NCBI RefSeq assembly: GCF_031843945.1
Contig: NZ_JAVTJJ010000002.1
Span: 496,001 to 560,000, forward strand
Reading direction: 5' to 3'
Length of the DNA stretch: 64,000 bases
Source of the DNA: Paracidovorax sp031843945
GTDB taxonomy: Bacteria; Pseudomonadota; Gammaproteobacteria; Burkholderiales; Burkholderiaceae_C
In this document: positions 1-9,066 of the stretch, piece after piece
How positions within the stretch are numbered: the stretch's first letter is position 1
How the letters are laid out: each line of letters begins with the position of its first letter
The notes under the pieces: model-generated
Told to the model about the DNA's origin: nothing
The model's database searches: none
What the model saw: only the letters and a program-made list of their open reading frames with translations
Position numbers and translations under genes: made by a program

Positions 1-1094
1 CCACGCAGGCCGGCTCGATCGGCCCGGTATCGGATGCGCAGCCCGCTGCGGCCGACGCCCCCACCGTCGCCCGCCTGCGCGCGGCCGGTGCCGTGCTGCT
101 GGGCCGCACGAACATGAGCGAGTTCGCCTTCTCCGGCCTGGGGCTGAACCCGCACCACGGCACCCCCGCGAATCCGCACGACACCACACGCATCACGGGC
201 GGCTCCTCTTCGGGGGCAGCTGTCACCGTAGCGCTGGGCCTGGCCGATGCGGCCCTGGGCACCGACACGGGCGGCTCGATCCGTATTCCTTCGGCGTTCT
301 GCGGGCTGACCGGCTTCAAACCGACTGCCCACCGCTTGCCGCTGGCGGGCGCCTACCCGCTCTCTCGCAGCCTGGATTCGGCCGGACCGCTGGCGCGCAG
401 CGTGGACTGCTGCGCCATCGTCGATGCGGTGCTGAGCGGCCAGGCGCTGGACACCGCCACACCGCCGCTGGCCGGCCTGCGGCTGGCCGTGACGCAGGAC
501 GTGGTGCTGGACGGGCTGGATGCCGCCGTGGCTGCAGCTTTCGACCGCGCCCTGGCGCTGCTGTCCGCTGCCGGCGCGCAGATCGTGCGCTTCGGTTTTG
601 CCGAATTGCGGGACCTGCCTCGCCTGAACGCAGCCGGCGGCCTGGTGACCGCGGAGGCCTGGCACGTGCACCGCACCCGACTGGAAGATCCTGCCCTGGC
701 AGCCCAATACGACCCGCGAGTCGCCCAGCGCACCCAGCGCGGCGCAGCCATTTCAGCCGCCGACTACATCGACCTGCTGGATGCCCGCGCCCGGCTGCAA
801 GCCACTGCGAAAGACCGTCTGCACGGGGTGGATGCGTGGCTGATGCCCACGGTTCCCCTGCTCGCACCGCGTCTGGCAGACGTGGCTGAGAGCGACGAAC
901 GGTTCTTTGCCACCAACGCGCTGGTACTGCGCAACCCGTCGGTCATCAATTTTCTGGATGGCTGCGCGCTCAGCCTGCCGTGCGGCGAAGCGGGTGCACT
1001 GCCGGTGGGCCTGTCCATCGCCGGCCTGCACGGCGCCGATGCGCGGGTGCTGCAGGTCGGGCGTGCCGTAGAGGCTTGCCTGCGGGCCGGCTGA
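1..1094 (+). CDS. Amidase (amidase-signature family), 5' end outside window
   Basis: The reading frame is open from position 3 to the stop at 1092-1094, so the gene enters from the left edge without its start. The amidase signature is clear: the glycine/serine stretch GGSSSGAA at about 192-225, followed by GTDTGGSIRIPS, which carries the cis-serine and nucleophilic serine of the Ser-Ser-Lys triad; the lysine would lie upstream. The family hydrolyses amides (GatA, AtzF and carbamoyl-amide hydrolases). Nothing here fixes the substrate, and no GatB or GatC gene is visible, so a stand-alone amidase is more likely than a tRNA amidotransferase subunit. It converges on rodA with a 15-bp gap. Confidence 0.85.
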   Translation, partial: TQAGSIGPVSDAQPAAADAPTVARLRAAGAVLLGRTNMSEFAFSGLGLNPHHGTPANPHDTTRITGGSSSGAAVTVALGLADAALGTDTGGSIRIPSAFCGLTGFKPTAHRLPLAGAYPLSRSLDSAGPLARSVDCCAIVDAVLSGQALDTATPPLAGLRLAVTQDVVLDGLDAAVAAAFDRALALLSAAGAQIVRFGFAELRDLPRLNAAGGLVTAEAWHVHRTRLEDPALAAQYDPRVAQRTQRGAAISAADYIDLLDARARLQATAKDRLHGVDAWLMPTVPLLAPRLADVAESDERFFATNALVLRNPSVINFLDGCALSLPCGEAGALPVGLSIAGLHGADARVLQVGRAVEACLRAG

Positions 1095-1109
1095 CCTCGG
1101 TATCGGCTG

Positions 1110-2276
1110 CTACCCGCCGCGCTCGGCCAGCGGCAGGCGCTGCGCCCGCGCTACCGACATGAGCACGCCCAGCGCCAGCCCCAGCGTCACCATCGCTGTG
1201 CCACCGTAGCTTACGAAGGGCAGCGGAACGCCCACCACGGGCAGGATGCCGCTGACCATGCCCATGTTCACGAAGGCATAGGTGAAGAAGATCATCGACA
1301 CCGCCCCGGCCATCAGCCGGCCGAACAGCGTGGTCGCGCCCATGGCAATGGCCAGGCCGCGCCACACCAGCAGCAAGAAGCAGACGATCAGAAACAGGTT
1401 GCCGGCCAGGCCAAACTCTTCGGAGAACGCCGCGAAGATGAAGTCGGTGGTGCGCTCAGGAATGAACTCCAGGTGCGTCTGCGTGCCGGCCATGAAGCCC
1501 TTGCCCCAAAAACCCCCGGAGCCGATGGCGATCATCCCCTGGATGATGTGAAACCCTTTGCCCAGCGGGTCGCGGGTCGGGTCCAGCAGGGTGCAGATGC
1601 GCTGCTGCTGGTAGTCGTGCAGCACCGGCCAGCGCATGCCGTCGGCGCACAGCTGCGGCTCGAACCACACGATGAGCGCAATGCCGATGCCGCCCAGCAC
1701 CACCGGCGGCACCACCAGCTTCCAGGGCAGGCCCGCAAAGAAGATCACCGACAGCCCGGCCGCCAGCACCAGCAGCGAGGTGCCCAGGTCGGGCTGCTTC
1801 ATGATCAGGCCCACCGGCATCACCAGCAACGCGCCGGCCACCATGAAGTCCAGCGCACGCAACTGGCCTTCGCGCTTCTGGAACCACCACGCCAGCATCA
1901 GCGGCATGGCGATCTTGAGGATCTCGCTGGGCTGGATCACGATGCCCAGGTTCACCCAGCGCTGCGCGCCCTTCTTGGTGATGCCGAACATGGCGACCGC
2001 CACCAGCAGCGCCACGCCTGCGATGTACAGGGGCAAGGCCAGCGACATCAGCCGCTGCGGCGGAATCTGCGACACCACGAACAGAATGCCCGCCGCCAGC
2101 AGCATGTTGCGGCCATGGTCATAAAAACGCGTGCCGTGGTCGTAGCCCGACGAATACATCGCCACCAGGCCAATGGACGCCAGCAGCACCAGCAGCCCGA
2201 TAAGAATCCAGTCGAATCCGCGAAAGAGAGGCAGCACGCGCTGCAGCAGGGAAGGTTTGTCGAAGACGGCGGACAT
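1110..2276 (-). CDS. rodA: RodA, SEDS-family peptidoglycan glycosyltransferase of the elongasome
   Basis: This 388-residue polytopic membrane protein polymerises lipid II during side-wall growth, together with PBP2. Residues 24-41 form the first membrane segment and about ten hydrophobic segments follow. SEDS signatures are visible at about 265-290 (THLEFIPERTTDF and the SEEFG motif) and at 350-362 (PLPFVSYGGT). Length and motifs fit RodA rather than FtsW, and ftsW is present separately at 30498-31784. The usual partner mrdA (PBP2) is not next to it here: upstream lies an unrelated esterase in the opposite direction. It probably has its own promoter between 2277 and 2379. Confidence 0.93.
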   Translation of the reverse strand: MSAVFDKPSLLQRVLPLFRGFDWILIGLLVLLASIGLVAMYSSGYDHGTRFYDHGRNMLLAAGILFVVSQIPPQRLMSLALPLYIAGVALLVAVAMFGITKKGAQRWVNLGIVIQPSEILKIAMPLMLAWWFQKREGQLRALDFMVAGALLVMPVGLIMKQPDLGTSLLVLAAGLSVIFFAGLPWKLVVPPVVLGGIGIALIVWFEPQLCADGMRWPVLHDYQQQRICTLLDPTRDPLGKGFHIIQGMIAIGSGGFWGKGFMAGTQTHLEFIPERTTDFIFAAFSEEFGLAGNLFLIVCFLLLVWRGLAIAMGATTLFGRLMAGAVSMIFFTYAFVNMGMVSGILPVVGVPLPFVSYGGTAMVTLGLALGVLMSVARAQRLPLAERGG

Positions 2277-2379
2277 GGGGCGCGATTATCGGGCGCTCTG
2301 CAAGACCCACCAGAACGCAGAGGACGAAAGGCACAATGCCCGACGTCCTTTTCATCGTCCTGTCGCCCTACCTTTTGCC

Positions 2380-2967
2380 ATGCAGCCCACGACGCACCTG
2401 CTTTACCTGCACGGCTTTCGCTCGTCGCCACAGTCCGCCAAGGCGCGGCAGATGGCAGAGCATGTGCAGCGCCACCACCCCGACATGCGCCTCTGGTGCC
2501 CGCAACTGCCGCCTTCGCCCCGCGAAGCCATGGCGCTGGTGGCGACTGGCGTGGCCGACTGGCCGCGCGCCAGCATGGCCGTGGTGGGCTCGTCGCTGGG
2601 CGGCTTCTATGCAAGCTGGGTGGCGCAGCAGTGCGGTTGCCCGAGCGTGCTGCTCAACCCCGCCGTGTACCCCGCCCGCGACCTGGAGCGCTATATCGGC
2701 GAGCAGACGACCTGGCACGACCCGGCCGAATCGTTCTACTTCCGGCCCGAATACATCGGCGAGTTGCGCGCGCTGGACGTCAGCGACCAGGCCCCCGCTG
2801 CCCGGCAGCTGGCCATCATCGCCAAGGGCGACGAATTGCTGGACTGGCGCGAGATGGCAGCCCGCTACGCACAGGCCGATCTGCGCCTGCTGGAAGGCGG
2901 CGACCACGCCTTGGGCGCGTTCGCTGCCTACCTCCCAGACATTGACCGCTTTCTGGGTCTGGCCTGA
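2380..2967 (+). CDS. Small alpha/beta-hydrolase, YqiA-like esterase
   Basis: The chosen ATG at 2380 gives 195 residues, the normal size for YqiA-type esterases; the frame is open further upstream, but that would add about 69 low-complexity residues. Visible features are YLHGFRSSP at 9-17, which forms the oxyanion region, the nucleophile elbow GSSLGG with Ser72, and GGDHALG near 178-184, supplying the catalytic histidine. YqiA-like proteins hydrolyse short acyl or thioesters; the physiological substrate is unknown. The gene is divergent from rodA (103-bp gap) and ends 23 bp before the decayed tctA remnant, which is on the other strand. Confidence 0.82.
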   Translation: MQPTTHLLYLHGFRSSPQSAKARQMAEHVQRHHPDMRLWCPQLPPSPREAMALVATGVADWPRASMAVVGSSLGGFYASWVAQQCGCPSVLLNPAVYPARDLERYIGEQTTWHDPAESFYFRPEYIGELRALDVSDQAPAARQLAIIAKGDELLDWREMAARYAQADLRLLEGGDHALGAFAAYLPDIDRFLGLA

Positions 2968-2990
2968 GAGCGCGTTTTCCGGGGTCTCGC

Positions 2991-3781
2991 TCAGCCCGGG
3001 GTGCCGGTGGGCGCCGGCAGTTGTTCTGCGGCCGCCGCTGCCGGAGGCAAGCCGCCGCTCTTGCGGCCCCGTGCACGGAAGAACGCAATCAACTGCCACA
3101 CGATGAACCCGGCGATCAGCGCCAGCAGCGTGCCGCTGATCGGGCGCGTCACGAAGATGCTGAAGCTGCCACGGCTGAGCAGCATGGCGCGGCGGAAGTT
3201 CTCCTCCAGCATCGGCCCGAGGATGAAGCCCAGCATCAGCGGCGAAGCGTCCAGCTCCAGCCGCATCAGCAGATAGCCCAGGCCACCGAAGGCGGCGGTG
3301 CTGAACACGTCGTCCAGGTTGTTGTTGATGCTGTAAGTGCCGATGCAGCAGAAGAACAGAATCGCCGGGAACAGCACGTTGTACGGCACCTTGAACACCG
3401 ACAGCCAGTAGCGCACCAGAGGCACGTTCAGCACGAGCAGGAAGACGTTGCCGATCCACATGCTGGCCACCAGGCCCCATCAGCGCCATCACCGCGTTCT
3501 CGGGAATGCTGATGCTCATCAGCGAATGAAGCTGGTGCGTGCGGCGGCCTAGTCAGCGGCGGCCTGACCGGCCACGCCCTCGATGCAGCCGGTGCCGATC
3601 TCGTGCTTGTATTGCTGACCTTCTTGTCCAGCGCGTAGGCGGCGAACTGCGCGATCACCGGACCACCGCCGGGCAGGATGCCCAGCACCGAACCCACCAC
3701 GCTCCCGCGCAACGCGGTGTGCAGGATGCGCTTGAACTCGGGCCACGTCGGCGTGAGCTTGATTTTGCGCCCAAGCCGCAC
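2991..3781 (-). pseudogene. Remnant of tctA, large permease subunit of a tripartite tricarboxylate transporter
   Basis: TctA sequence is recognisable but broken. From the high-coordinate end: a first piece (3781 to about 3630) has the family signature VLGILPGGGPVIAQF and then ALDKKVSNT. The frame then shifts and continues as EIGTGCIEGVAG, with an in-frame stop at 3549-3551. After a further loss it continues as SIPENAVMALM, and after another deletion with a frame change near 3475-3485 as ASMWIGNVFLL to the C terminus at 2991. About 790 bp remain of a gene normally near 1500 bp, and the N-terminal half is missing. It abuts a truncated sensor kinase at about 3775. Several independent lesions make this a pseudogene rather than a sequencing error. 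Confidence 0.88.
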
Positions 3782-4395
3782 ACGCGCTGGCGCAGGACGA
3801 CCCGGCCGTGTGGCGCAGCGAACTGCAGGGCATCGCCCGGGCCGAGCAGCGGGCCAGCCGCACCATCGACCAGCTGCTGGCGCTGGCCCGCGTCACCGAA
3901 GGCGGCCTGCCGCTGCCCCTGCAGACCCTGGCGCTGGATGTGCTGGCGCGGGACGTGGTGCTGCGCTTTCTGCCACGCGCCGACGCGCTGGGCGTGGACC
4001 TGGGTGCCGACGGGCTGGACCAGGCCCTGCCGGTGCGGGGCGACGCGGGCCTGATCGAAGGCATCGCCACCAATTTGCTGGACAACGCCCTGCGCTACGG
4101 CGCCGGCGCCCCCAGCCCGCGCATCACGCTGGATCTGCGGGTAGACGGCGCCTGGGCAGTGCTGCGGGTGACCGACAACGGCCCCGGGCTGGACGCCGCA
4201 CTGGCCGGGCGCCTGGGCCAGCGCTGGGCGCAGGGCGATCCCGGGCAGCAACTGGGACTGGGCGCCGGCCTGGGCCTGGCCATCGTGCACCGCCATGCCG
4301 CCGCCATGGGCGGGCGCTTTGCGCTGGACGCGGCCGAAGGCGGCACCGGGCTGGCAGCCAGCGTGTGGCTGCCGCTGGCCAGCTCAGCTACTTGA
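3775..4395 (+). pseudogene. C-terminal fragment of a sensor histidine kinase, probably TctE-like
   Basis: The kinase frame begins at the junction with the tctA remnant; an in-frame stop lies at 3760-3762 and no ATG precedes the homology (first GTG at 3808). Present are the end of the dimerisation region (RASRTIDQLLALAR) and a complete HATPase domain: N box NLLDNALRYG, G1 box TDNGPGL and G2 box GAGLGLAIVHRHAAAMGG. Missing are the sensor domain, membrane segments and the phosphorylated-histidine box. TctE kinases regulate tctCBA and in several bacteria are divergent from it, so joining to a tctA piece suggests one collapsed locus; that identity is inference. The 3' end overlaps the convergent ligase gene by 8 bp. 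Confidence 0.8.
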
Positions 4396-5959
4396 AGGTG
4401 CTGTCGGCCGCCGCTGGTGCGCTGACCTTTTGCCACCGCGCGAAATCCTGCGGGTAGGCGATGCGGTAGCGCTCGGTGTGGAACGCCACTTCGCCCGGCA
4501 GGTCCAGCAGCCGCGCGCTGGCGATGAGCGGCTCGATCACGCGCGGCTCGGGCGAATAGTGCAGCAGGTGCCGGGCCATGGGGTAGACCTGCGTAGCGTT
4601 GCGCGCAGTCACCGGCGTGGTCGTCACCAGAGCGAATTCCGCCGTTGCGCGAAAGAACGTGATCTGCCTGGCCACCAGCGCCGGCGTGTCGTTGCGGTAC
4701 ATGGCCAGCCGCTCGGCGGCCGGGCGATAGAGCTGGCTCACCCGCACGTAGTCAGACACCAGCCAGGCACCCCACACCAAAGCTGCCACGCCCAGCGCAG
4801 CCCCGCCCATGCGCACTGCCGGCGCGTGATAGGCCAGCGACCGCGCGGCCGGCCAAGGGCAGAGCAGCAAAACGGACAACCCGGCAGCCAACTGGAAGGG
4901 GCCGTACCACAGCGGAAACTCCAGCAGGCTGTGCAGCCCGATCAGCGCCAATACACCCCAGGCCAGCTGGCGTGCGGGCCGTGTCTCGAGCCAAGGCCGG
5001 GCGTGCAGCGTGGCGGCCAGCGCCAGCCCGCACAGCAGCACAGCGGCGGGCAGGCCCAGTTCCACTGCCAGGTGCAACGGCAGGTTGTGCGCGTTGTCCA
5101 GCAATGCGCAAAAGCGTTCGCCAGGAAAGAGCGTGGCGTAATGCGCGTAGTCCAGGTCGCCCCAGCCCCAGCCCGTCCACGGGCGCAGGCTGATGAGGTG
5201 CAACATGTTCGACCACAGTGATCGACGGCTGGCGCACAGCGGCATGTCGCCGGTGACGCGCGCGAACAGGCTGTGGGTTTCCAGCCCCGTCCACCAGTGC
5301 AGCAGCAAGGGCAGCGCCGCGCAGGCAGCGGCATATGCCAGCAACGACGTGCCCGCCCAGGCCAGCGCACGCCCGCCCAGGCTGCGCCGCCAGATCAGCA
5401 CGAGCGCGCCGATCACCAGCCATTCCAGCGCCCCGGTTCGCGAGGCCGTGGCCGCCGCCGACACGGCCATCAGCGCGCCTGCCAGCACGGCCAGCACCCC
5501 TGCCAACACGCCGGCCAGCGCGCCGCCACTTGCCGGCCGCCGCGCGCGCCACCAGAGCAGCGCCCACAGCCCCATCATCATCAGCGTGGCCTGCTGGTTG
5601 CGCTGGCGCAGGTTGCCCGGCGCCTGGCCGGGTGTGGAGGCAAACACCCAGGGCGACCAGCCCACGTCGCCCTGAAAGAACTGCACCAGCCCGATGACGG
5701 CCGACACGGTGCCAGCCAGCACCAGCCCTGCAGACAGCCATCGGCTCAGCGAATCGCGTGGCGTGGCGCCGCCGCCCACCGGCCGCGCGCCCGGCCAGCC
5801 GCAGCGCAGCCAGGCCAAAGCTGCCAGCACCCAGGCACAGCCGGCGGTGGCCATCAGCGGCCAGAAGTTGGACAGCGGCGCCTGCGTCCACGCGAAAAGG
5901 AAGGGCAGCGCGACGGCCAGCACGGCCAGGGGCGCAGCGATCGATTTCGGCAGGGACAT
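4388..5959 (-). CDS. O-antigen ligase / PglL-like O-oligosaccharyltransferase
   Basis: The start at 5959 gives 523 residues; the frame stays open upstream without homology. The protein is strongly hydrophobic with about 11-12 membrane segments. Family landmarks are NLRQRNQQATLMM, the TASRTG turn, the large periplasmic loop carrying WGWGDLDYAHY, and NAHNLPLHLAVELGLPA, the Wzy_C histidine/glutamate region. Such enzymes transfer lipid-linked glycans in the periplasm to lipid A core (WaaL) or to pilin and other proteins (PglL). The glutamine/asparagine motif near one third of the length favours the PglL branch, but no pilin or glycan genes lie nearby to settle it. Confidence 0.78.
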   Translation of the reverse strand: MSLPKSIAAPLAVLAVALPFLFAWTQAPLSNFWPLMATAGCAWVLAALAWLRCGWPGARPVGGGATPRDSLSRWLSAGLVLAGTVSAVIGLVQFFQGDVGWSPWVFASTPGQAPGNLRQRNQQATLMMMGLWALLWWRARRPASGGALAGVLAGVLAVLAGALMAVSAAATASRTGALEWLVIGALVLIWRRSLGGRALAWAGTSLLAYAAACAALPLLLHWWTGLETHSLFARVTGDMPLCASRRSLWSNMLHLISLRPWTGWGWGDLDYAHYATLFPGERFCALLDNAHNLPLHLAVELGLPAAVLLCGLALAATLHARPWLETRPARQLAWGVLALIGLHSLLEFPLWYGPFQLAAGLSVLLLCPWPAARSLAYHAPAVRMGGAALGVAALVWGAWLVSDYVRVSQLYRPAAERLAMYRNDTPALVARQITFFRATAEFALVTTTPVTARNATQVYPMARHLLHYSPEPRVIEPLIASARLLDLPGEVAFHTERYRIAYPQDFARWQKVSAPAAADSTFK

Positions 5960-6101
5960 GGGCGGGGAGCGGGGCGAGGTGAGGCGAGAGACGCGGAAGG
6001 GGCCAAATGATAGGCCGGCCGCTTGAACCGAGTGCCCAGAGATGCCACTGCCGCGGGGCCGCTCGTCGGCCGGGGTGGCGCCCCATGGGAGAATCCGCGC
6101 C

Positions 6102-8165
6102 ATGCACGCACTGTTTGAAGAAGCCGGCAAATTTCTGGCCGGCCGCATCCTGTCCGAGGCCGAAAGCTCGGCCCAAGTCGAGCTCGACTCGGGCAAACGG
6201 GTCAAGGTCAAGGCCGCCCATATCCTTTTGAAGTTCGACAAGCCCGCGCCGGCCGAGCTGTTGCGCCTGGCCCAGGCCGAGGCCGCGACCATCGAGCTGC
6301 CGCTGGCCTGGGAGTTCGCGCCGGAAGACGAATTCGGCTTTGCCGACCTGGCGCGCGACTACTTTTCTGCCAACGCCACGCTGGCCCAGCAGGCCGGCGC
6401 GCTGTTCGCGCTGTACGAGGCGCCGCACTACTTTCGCCGCGCCGGCAAGGGCCGCTTCAAGAAGGCGCCGGCCGAGATCCTGCAGCAGGCGCTGGCCGGC
6501 ATCGAAAAGAAAAAGCTGATCCAGCAGCAGATCGCCGACTGGGCCGAAGCGCTGGGCCAGGGCGAATGCCCGCTGCCCATTCGCGAACAGCTCTACAAGA
6601 TTTTGTTCCGCCCTGACAAGAACGCGCCCGAATACAAGGCCGTGGTGGAAGCCAGCCGCGCCACGCACAAGGCGCCGCTCGACCTGCTGACCCAGGCCGG
6701 CGCCATCGACTCGCCCTACCAGTTCCACTGGAAGCGCTTTCTGTTCGACAACTTCCCCAAGGGCACCAGCTTTCCGGCCGTCACCGCGCCGCAGCCACCG
6801 GCCGACCTGCCGCTGGCGCCTGTGCAGGCCTATTCCATCGACGATTCGCAGACCACCGAAATCGACGATGCGCTCTCGGTGCAGGGCCTGGGCACCGGCA
6901 CCGTCACGCTGGGCATCCACATCGCCGCGCCGGGCCTGGCCATTGCGCCGGGCACGCCCATCGACCAGTTGGGCCGCAACCGGCTGTCGACCGTCTACAT
7001 GCCGGGCTACAAGATCACCATGCTGCCCGACGAGGTGGTGCAGATCTACACGCTGGACGAAGGCCGGGCCAACCCGGCGGTGTCGCTTTACGTGACCATC
7101 GACGAAGCCACGCTGGAGATCACCGGCACTGAAACCAAGCTCGAGCGCGTGCCCGTGACCGACAACCTGCGCCACGACCAGCTCGACCACATCGTGACCG
7201 AGGAATGGCTGGCCGACCCGTCGATTCAGGTCGAAAACACGCCCGAGCGCTTATTGGACAAGCGCGAGCAGCTATCATTTTTATATCGCCTGGCACAAAG
7301 CCTGAAGGCGCAGCGCGAAGTGGTGCGCGGCAAGCCGGAGACCTTCAACCGACCGGACTACAACTTCCGCCTGACCGGCAACGACCGCGCCGAGCCCACG
7401 GGCAGCGAGACCGTCGCCATCACCACCCGCAAGCGCGGCGCGCCGCTGGACCTGATCGTGGCCGAGGCCGCCATCGTGGCCAACAGCACCTGGGGCGGCC
7501 TGCTGGCCGAGCACGGCGTGCCGGGCATCTACCGCAGCCAGGCCAGCCTGGCGCCGGGCATGAAGGTGCGCATGGGCACCAAGGCGCTGCCGCATGCCGG
7601 CATTGGCGTCAAAAGCTACGCCTGGGCCACCTCGCCGCTGCGCCGCTATGTGGACCTGGTCAACCAGTGGCAGATCATCGCCTGCGTGCGCCACGGCAAG
7701 ACCGCCGCGCTGGCCGCGCCGTTCAAGCCCAAGGACGCCGATCTGTTCTCCATCATCAGCAGCTTCGACACCGCCTACAGCGCCTACAACGGCTACCAGG
7801 CCGGCATGGAGCGCTTCTGGACGCTGCAGTACCTGCAGCAAAACGAGATTTCCGAGATCGATGCCACCGTCTTCAAGGAAGGCCCGGGCGGCAGCTTTCT
7901 GGTGCGGGCCGATGCGCTGCCGCTGGTGCTGCCGGTGCTGGGCGCCCAAGGCCTGCCGCGCGGCGCACGGGTGCGCGTGAAGCTGGGTGCCATCGACGAG
8001 ATCACGCTGGACGTGAACGGCACGCTGCTGGCGCGCCTGGACGACCCGCTGGATGCCAGCGACGACGGCCCGGCCGATGAGGAAGGCGACGACGAAGCCG
8101 TGGCCGGCCCCATCGCCATTGCGGTGGACGTGAACGAGGCCGAGGCGCCCGCACCTGCGAACTGA
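6102..8165 (+). CDS. RNB-domain exoribonuclease (RNase II/VacB-like)
   Basis: This 687-residue protein starts at the ATG of 6102. The central RNB domain carries the catalytic aspartate cluster in IDDSQTTEIDDALSV at about 246-260; RNase II enzymes bind two metal ions there and degrade RNA 3' to 5'. Typical downstream motifs are YMPGYKITMLP and SYAWATSPLRRYVDL. The N-terminal part is shorter than in RNase R, as in the betaproteobacterial single-RNB proteins. The codons at about 7246-7289 (residues 382-396) are strikingly A+T-rich and resemble the palindromic repeat described for this window. It is probably cotranscribed with the TonB-like gene 28 bp downstream. Confidence 0.9.
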   Translation: MHALFEEAGKFLAGRILSEAESSAQVELDSGKRVKVKAAHILLKFDKPAPAELLRLAQAEAATIELPLAWEFAPEDEFGFADLARDYFSANATLAQQAGALFALYEAPHYFRRAGKGRFKKAPAEILQQALAGIEKKKLIQQQIADWAEALGQGECPLPIREQLYKILFRPDKNAPEYKAVVEASRATHKAPLDLLTQAGAIDSPYQFHWKRFLFDNFPKGTSFPAVTAPQPPADLPLAPVQAYSIDDSQTTEIDDALSVQGLGTGTVTLGIHIAAPGLAIAPGTPIDQLGRNRLSTVYMPGYKITMLPDEVVQIYTLDEGRANPAVSLYVTIDEATLEITGTETKLERVPVTDNLRHDQLDHIVTEEWLADPSIQVENTPERLLDKREQLSFLYRLAQSLKAQREVVRGKPETFNRPDYNFRLTGNDRAEPTGSETVAITTRKRGAPLDLIVAEAAIVANSTWGGLLAEHGVPGIYRSQASLAPGMKVRMGTKALPHAGIGVKSYAWATSPLRRYVDLVNQWQIIACVRHGKTAALAAPFKPKDADLFSIISSFDTAYSAYNGYQAGMERFWTLQYLQQNEISEIDATVFKEGPGGSFLVRADALPLVLPVLGAQGLPRGARVRVKLGAIDEITLDVNGTLLARLDDPLDASDDGPADEEGDDEAVAGPIAIAVDVNEAEAPAPAN
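7246..7289 (+). repeat. Palindromic repeat-like segment inside the RNB gene
   Basis: The segment reads GAGCGCTTATTGGACAAGCG, followed by CGAGCAGCTATCATTTTTAT. It parallels the intergenic copies (TAGCGCTTA, loop, AAGCGCTA, then GCAGCTAT and an A+T arm). It is translated in frame as roughly ERLLDKREQLSFLYR and includes TTA twice and CTA and TCA once each, codons otherwise very rare in this gene. The right-hand palindrome is degenerate. Confidence 0.6.
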
Positions 8166-8193
8166 CCGGTTCGCCAAACCATCATCGGCCGCC

Positions 8194-9054
8194 GTGAAAA
8201 AGCCCTTCTTCTTCGCCCGTTTCAGCACGCTGCAACTGACGCTGGGCGCGTCGGTCGCCGTGCATGCCGCGCTGCTGTCGGTGCGCTTCGTCGACCCTGA
8301 AGCCTTCAACCGCGTGTTTCAAGACACGCCGCTGGAAGTGATTCTGGTCAACGCCAAGTCGAACGAACGCCCCGACAAGGCGCAGGCCATCGCGCAGTCG
8401 TCGCTGGCCGGCGGTGGCGACGCCGCCAAGGGCCGCGCCACCAGCCCCATGCCTTATTCGGCATTGACGGCCGTAGGCGACGACTTCGAGGAAGCGCAGC
8501 GCAAGATGGACGCCATGCAGGAGCAGCAAAGCCAGCTGCTGGCTCAGTTGCGCCAACAGCTGGCCACTCTGCCCGCGCCCGACCCGCGCAAGCCCAGCCA
8601 GAGCGCCGACGTGCAGGCGCAGGAAGAAAAGCGCCGCCAGCTTGTCAAGCTGCTGGCCGAGATCGAAAAGCGCATCAACGAAGAGAACGAACGCCCGAAA
8701 AAGCGCTACATCAGCCCCGCCACGCGCGAGGAGGTGTATGCCGTCTATTACGACGCGCTGCGACGCAAGGTGGAAGACAAGGGCACCGACAACTTCCCCG
8801 AACAGGGCGGCAAGAAGCTCTACGGCGAGCTGACCATGATCCTGACCGTGAACCACGACGGCCGCGTGCTGGCCACCGAGATCGTGCAGGGCTCGGGCAA
8901 CCCGGTGCTCGACCGCCGCGCCGAAGCCATCGCCCGTGCCGCCGGCCCGTTCGGCCCGTTCAGCACCGGCATGCGCAGCAAGGCCGACCAGATTGCCGTG
9001 GTCTCGCGCTTCAAGTTCACGCGCGACCAGACCCTTGAAACCAGCGTGCGCTGA
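8194..9054 (+). CDS. TonB C-terminal domain protein (energy transducer-like)
   Basis: The protein has 286 residues from a GTG start at 8194, in the context CCGCCGTGAAA. A hydrophobic stretch near 14-30 (LQLTLGASVAVHAALLS) can serve as the inner-membrane anchor. Residues about 100-165 are rich in Gln, Glu, Lys and Arg and probably form a coiled coil in place of the usual proline-rich spacer. The C-terminal 90 residues form a TonB domain (GELTMILTVNHDGRV, then GNPVLDRRAEAIARAA). TonB proteins couple ExbBD energy to outer-membrane receptors, but no exbB or exbD is adjacent. The lack of Pro repeats leaves a structural or TolA-like role possible. It follows the RNB gene closely. Confidence 0.8.
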   Translation: MKKPFFFARFSTLQLTLGASVAVHAALLSVRFVDPEAFNRVFQDTPLEVILVNAKSNERPDKAQAIAQSSLAGGGDAAKGRATSPMPYSALTAVGDDFEEAQRKMDAMQEQQSQLLAQLRQQLATLPAPDPRKPSQSADVQAQEEKRRQLVKLLAEIEKRINEENERPKKRYISPATREEVYAVYYDALRRKVEDKGTDNFPEQGGKKLYGELTMILTVNHDGRVLATEIVQGSGNPVLDRRAEAIARAAGPFGPFSTGMRSKADQIAVVSRFKFTRDQTLETSVR

Positions 9055-9066
9055 AGTTGATGAAAC

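Noticed and set aside
4752..7190. An 812-codon open frame on the minus strand across the ligase and RNB genes
   Set aside because: It overlaps two genes with clear family motifs and has no recognisable domain.
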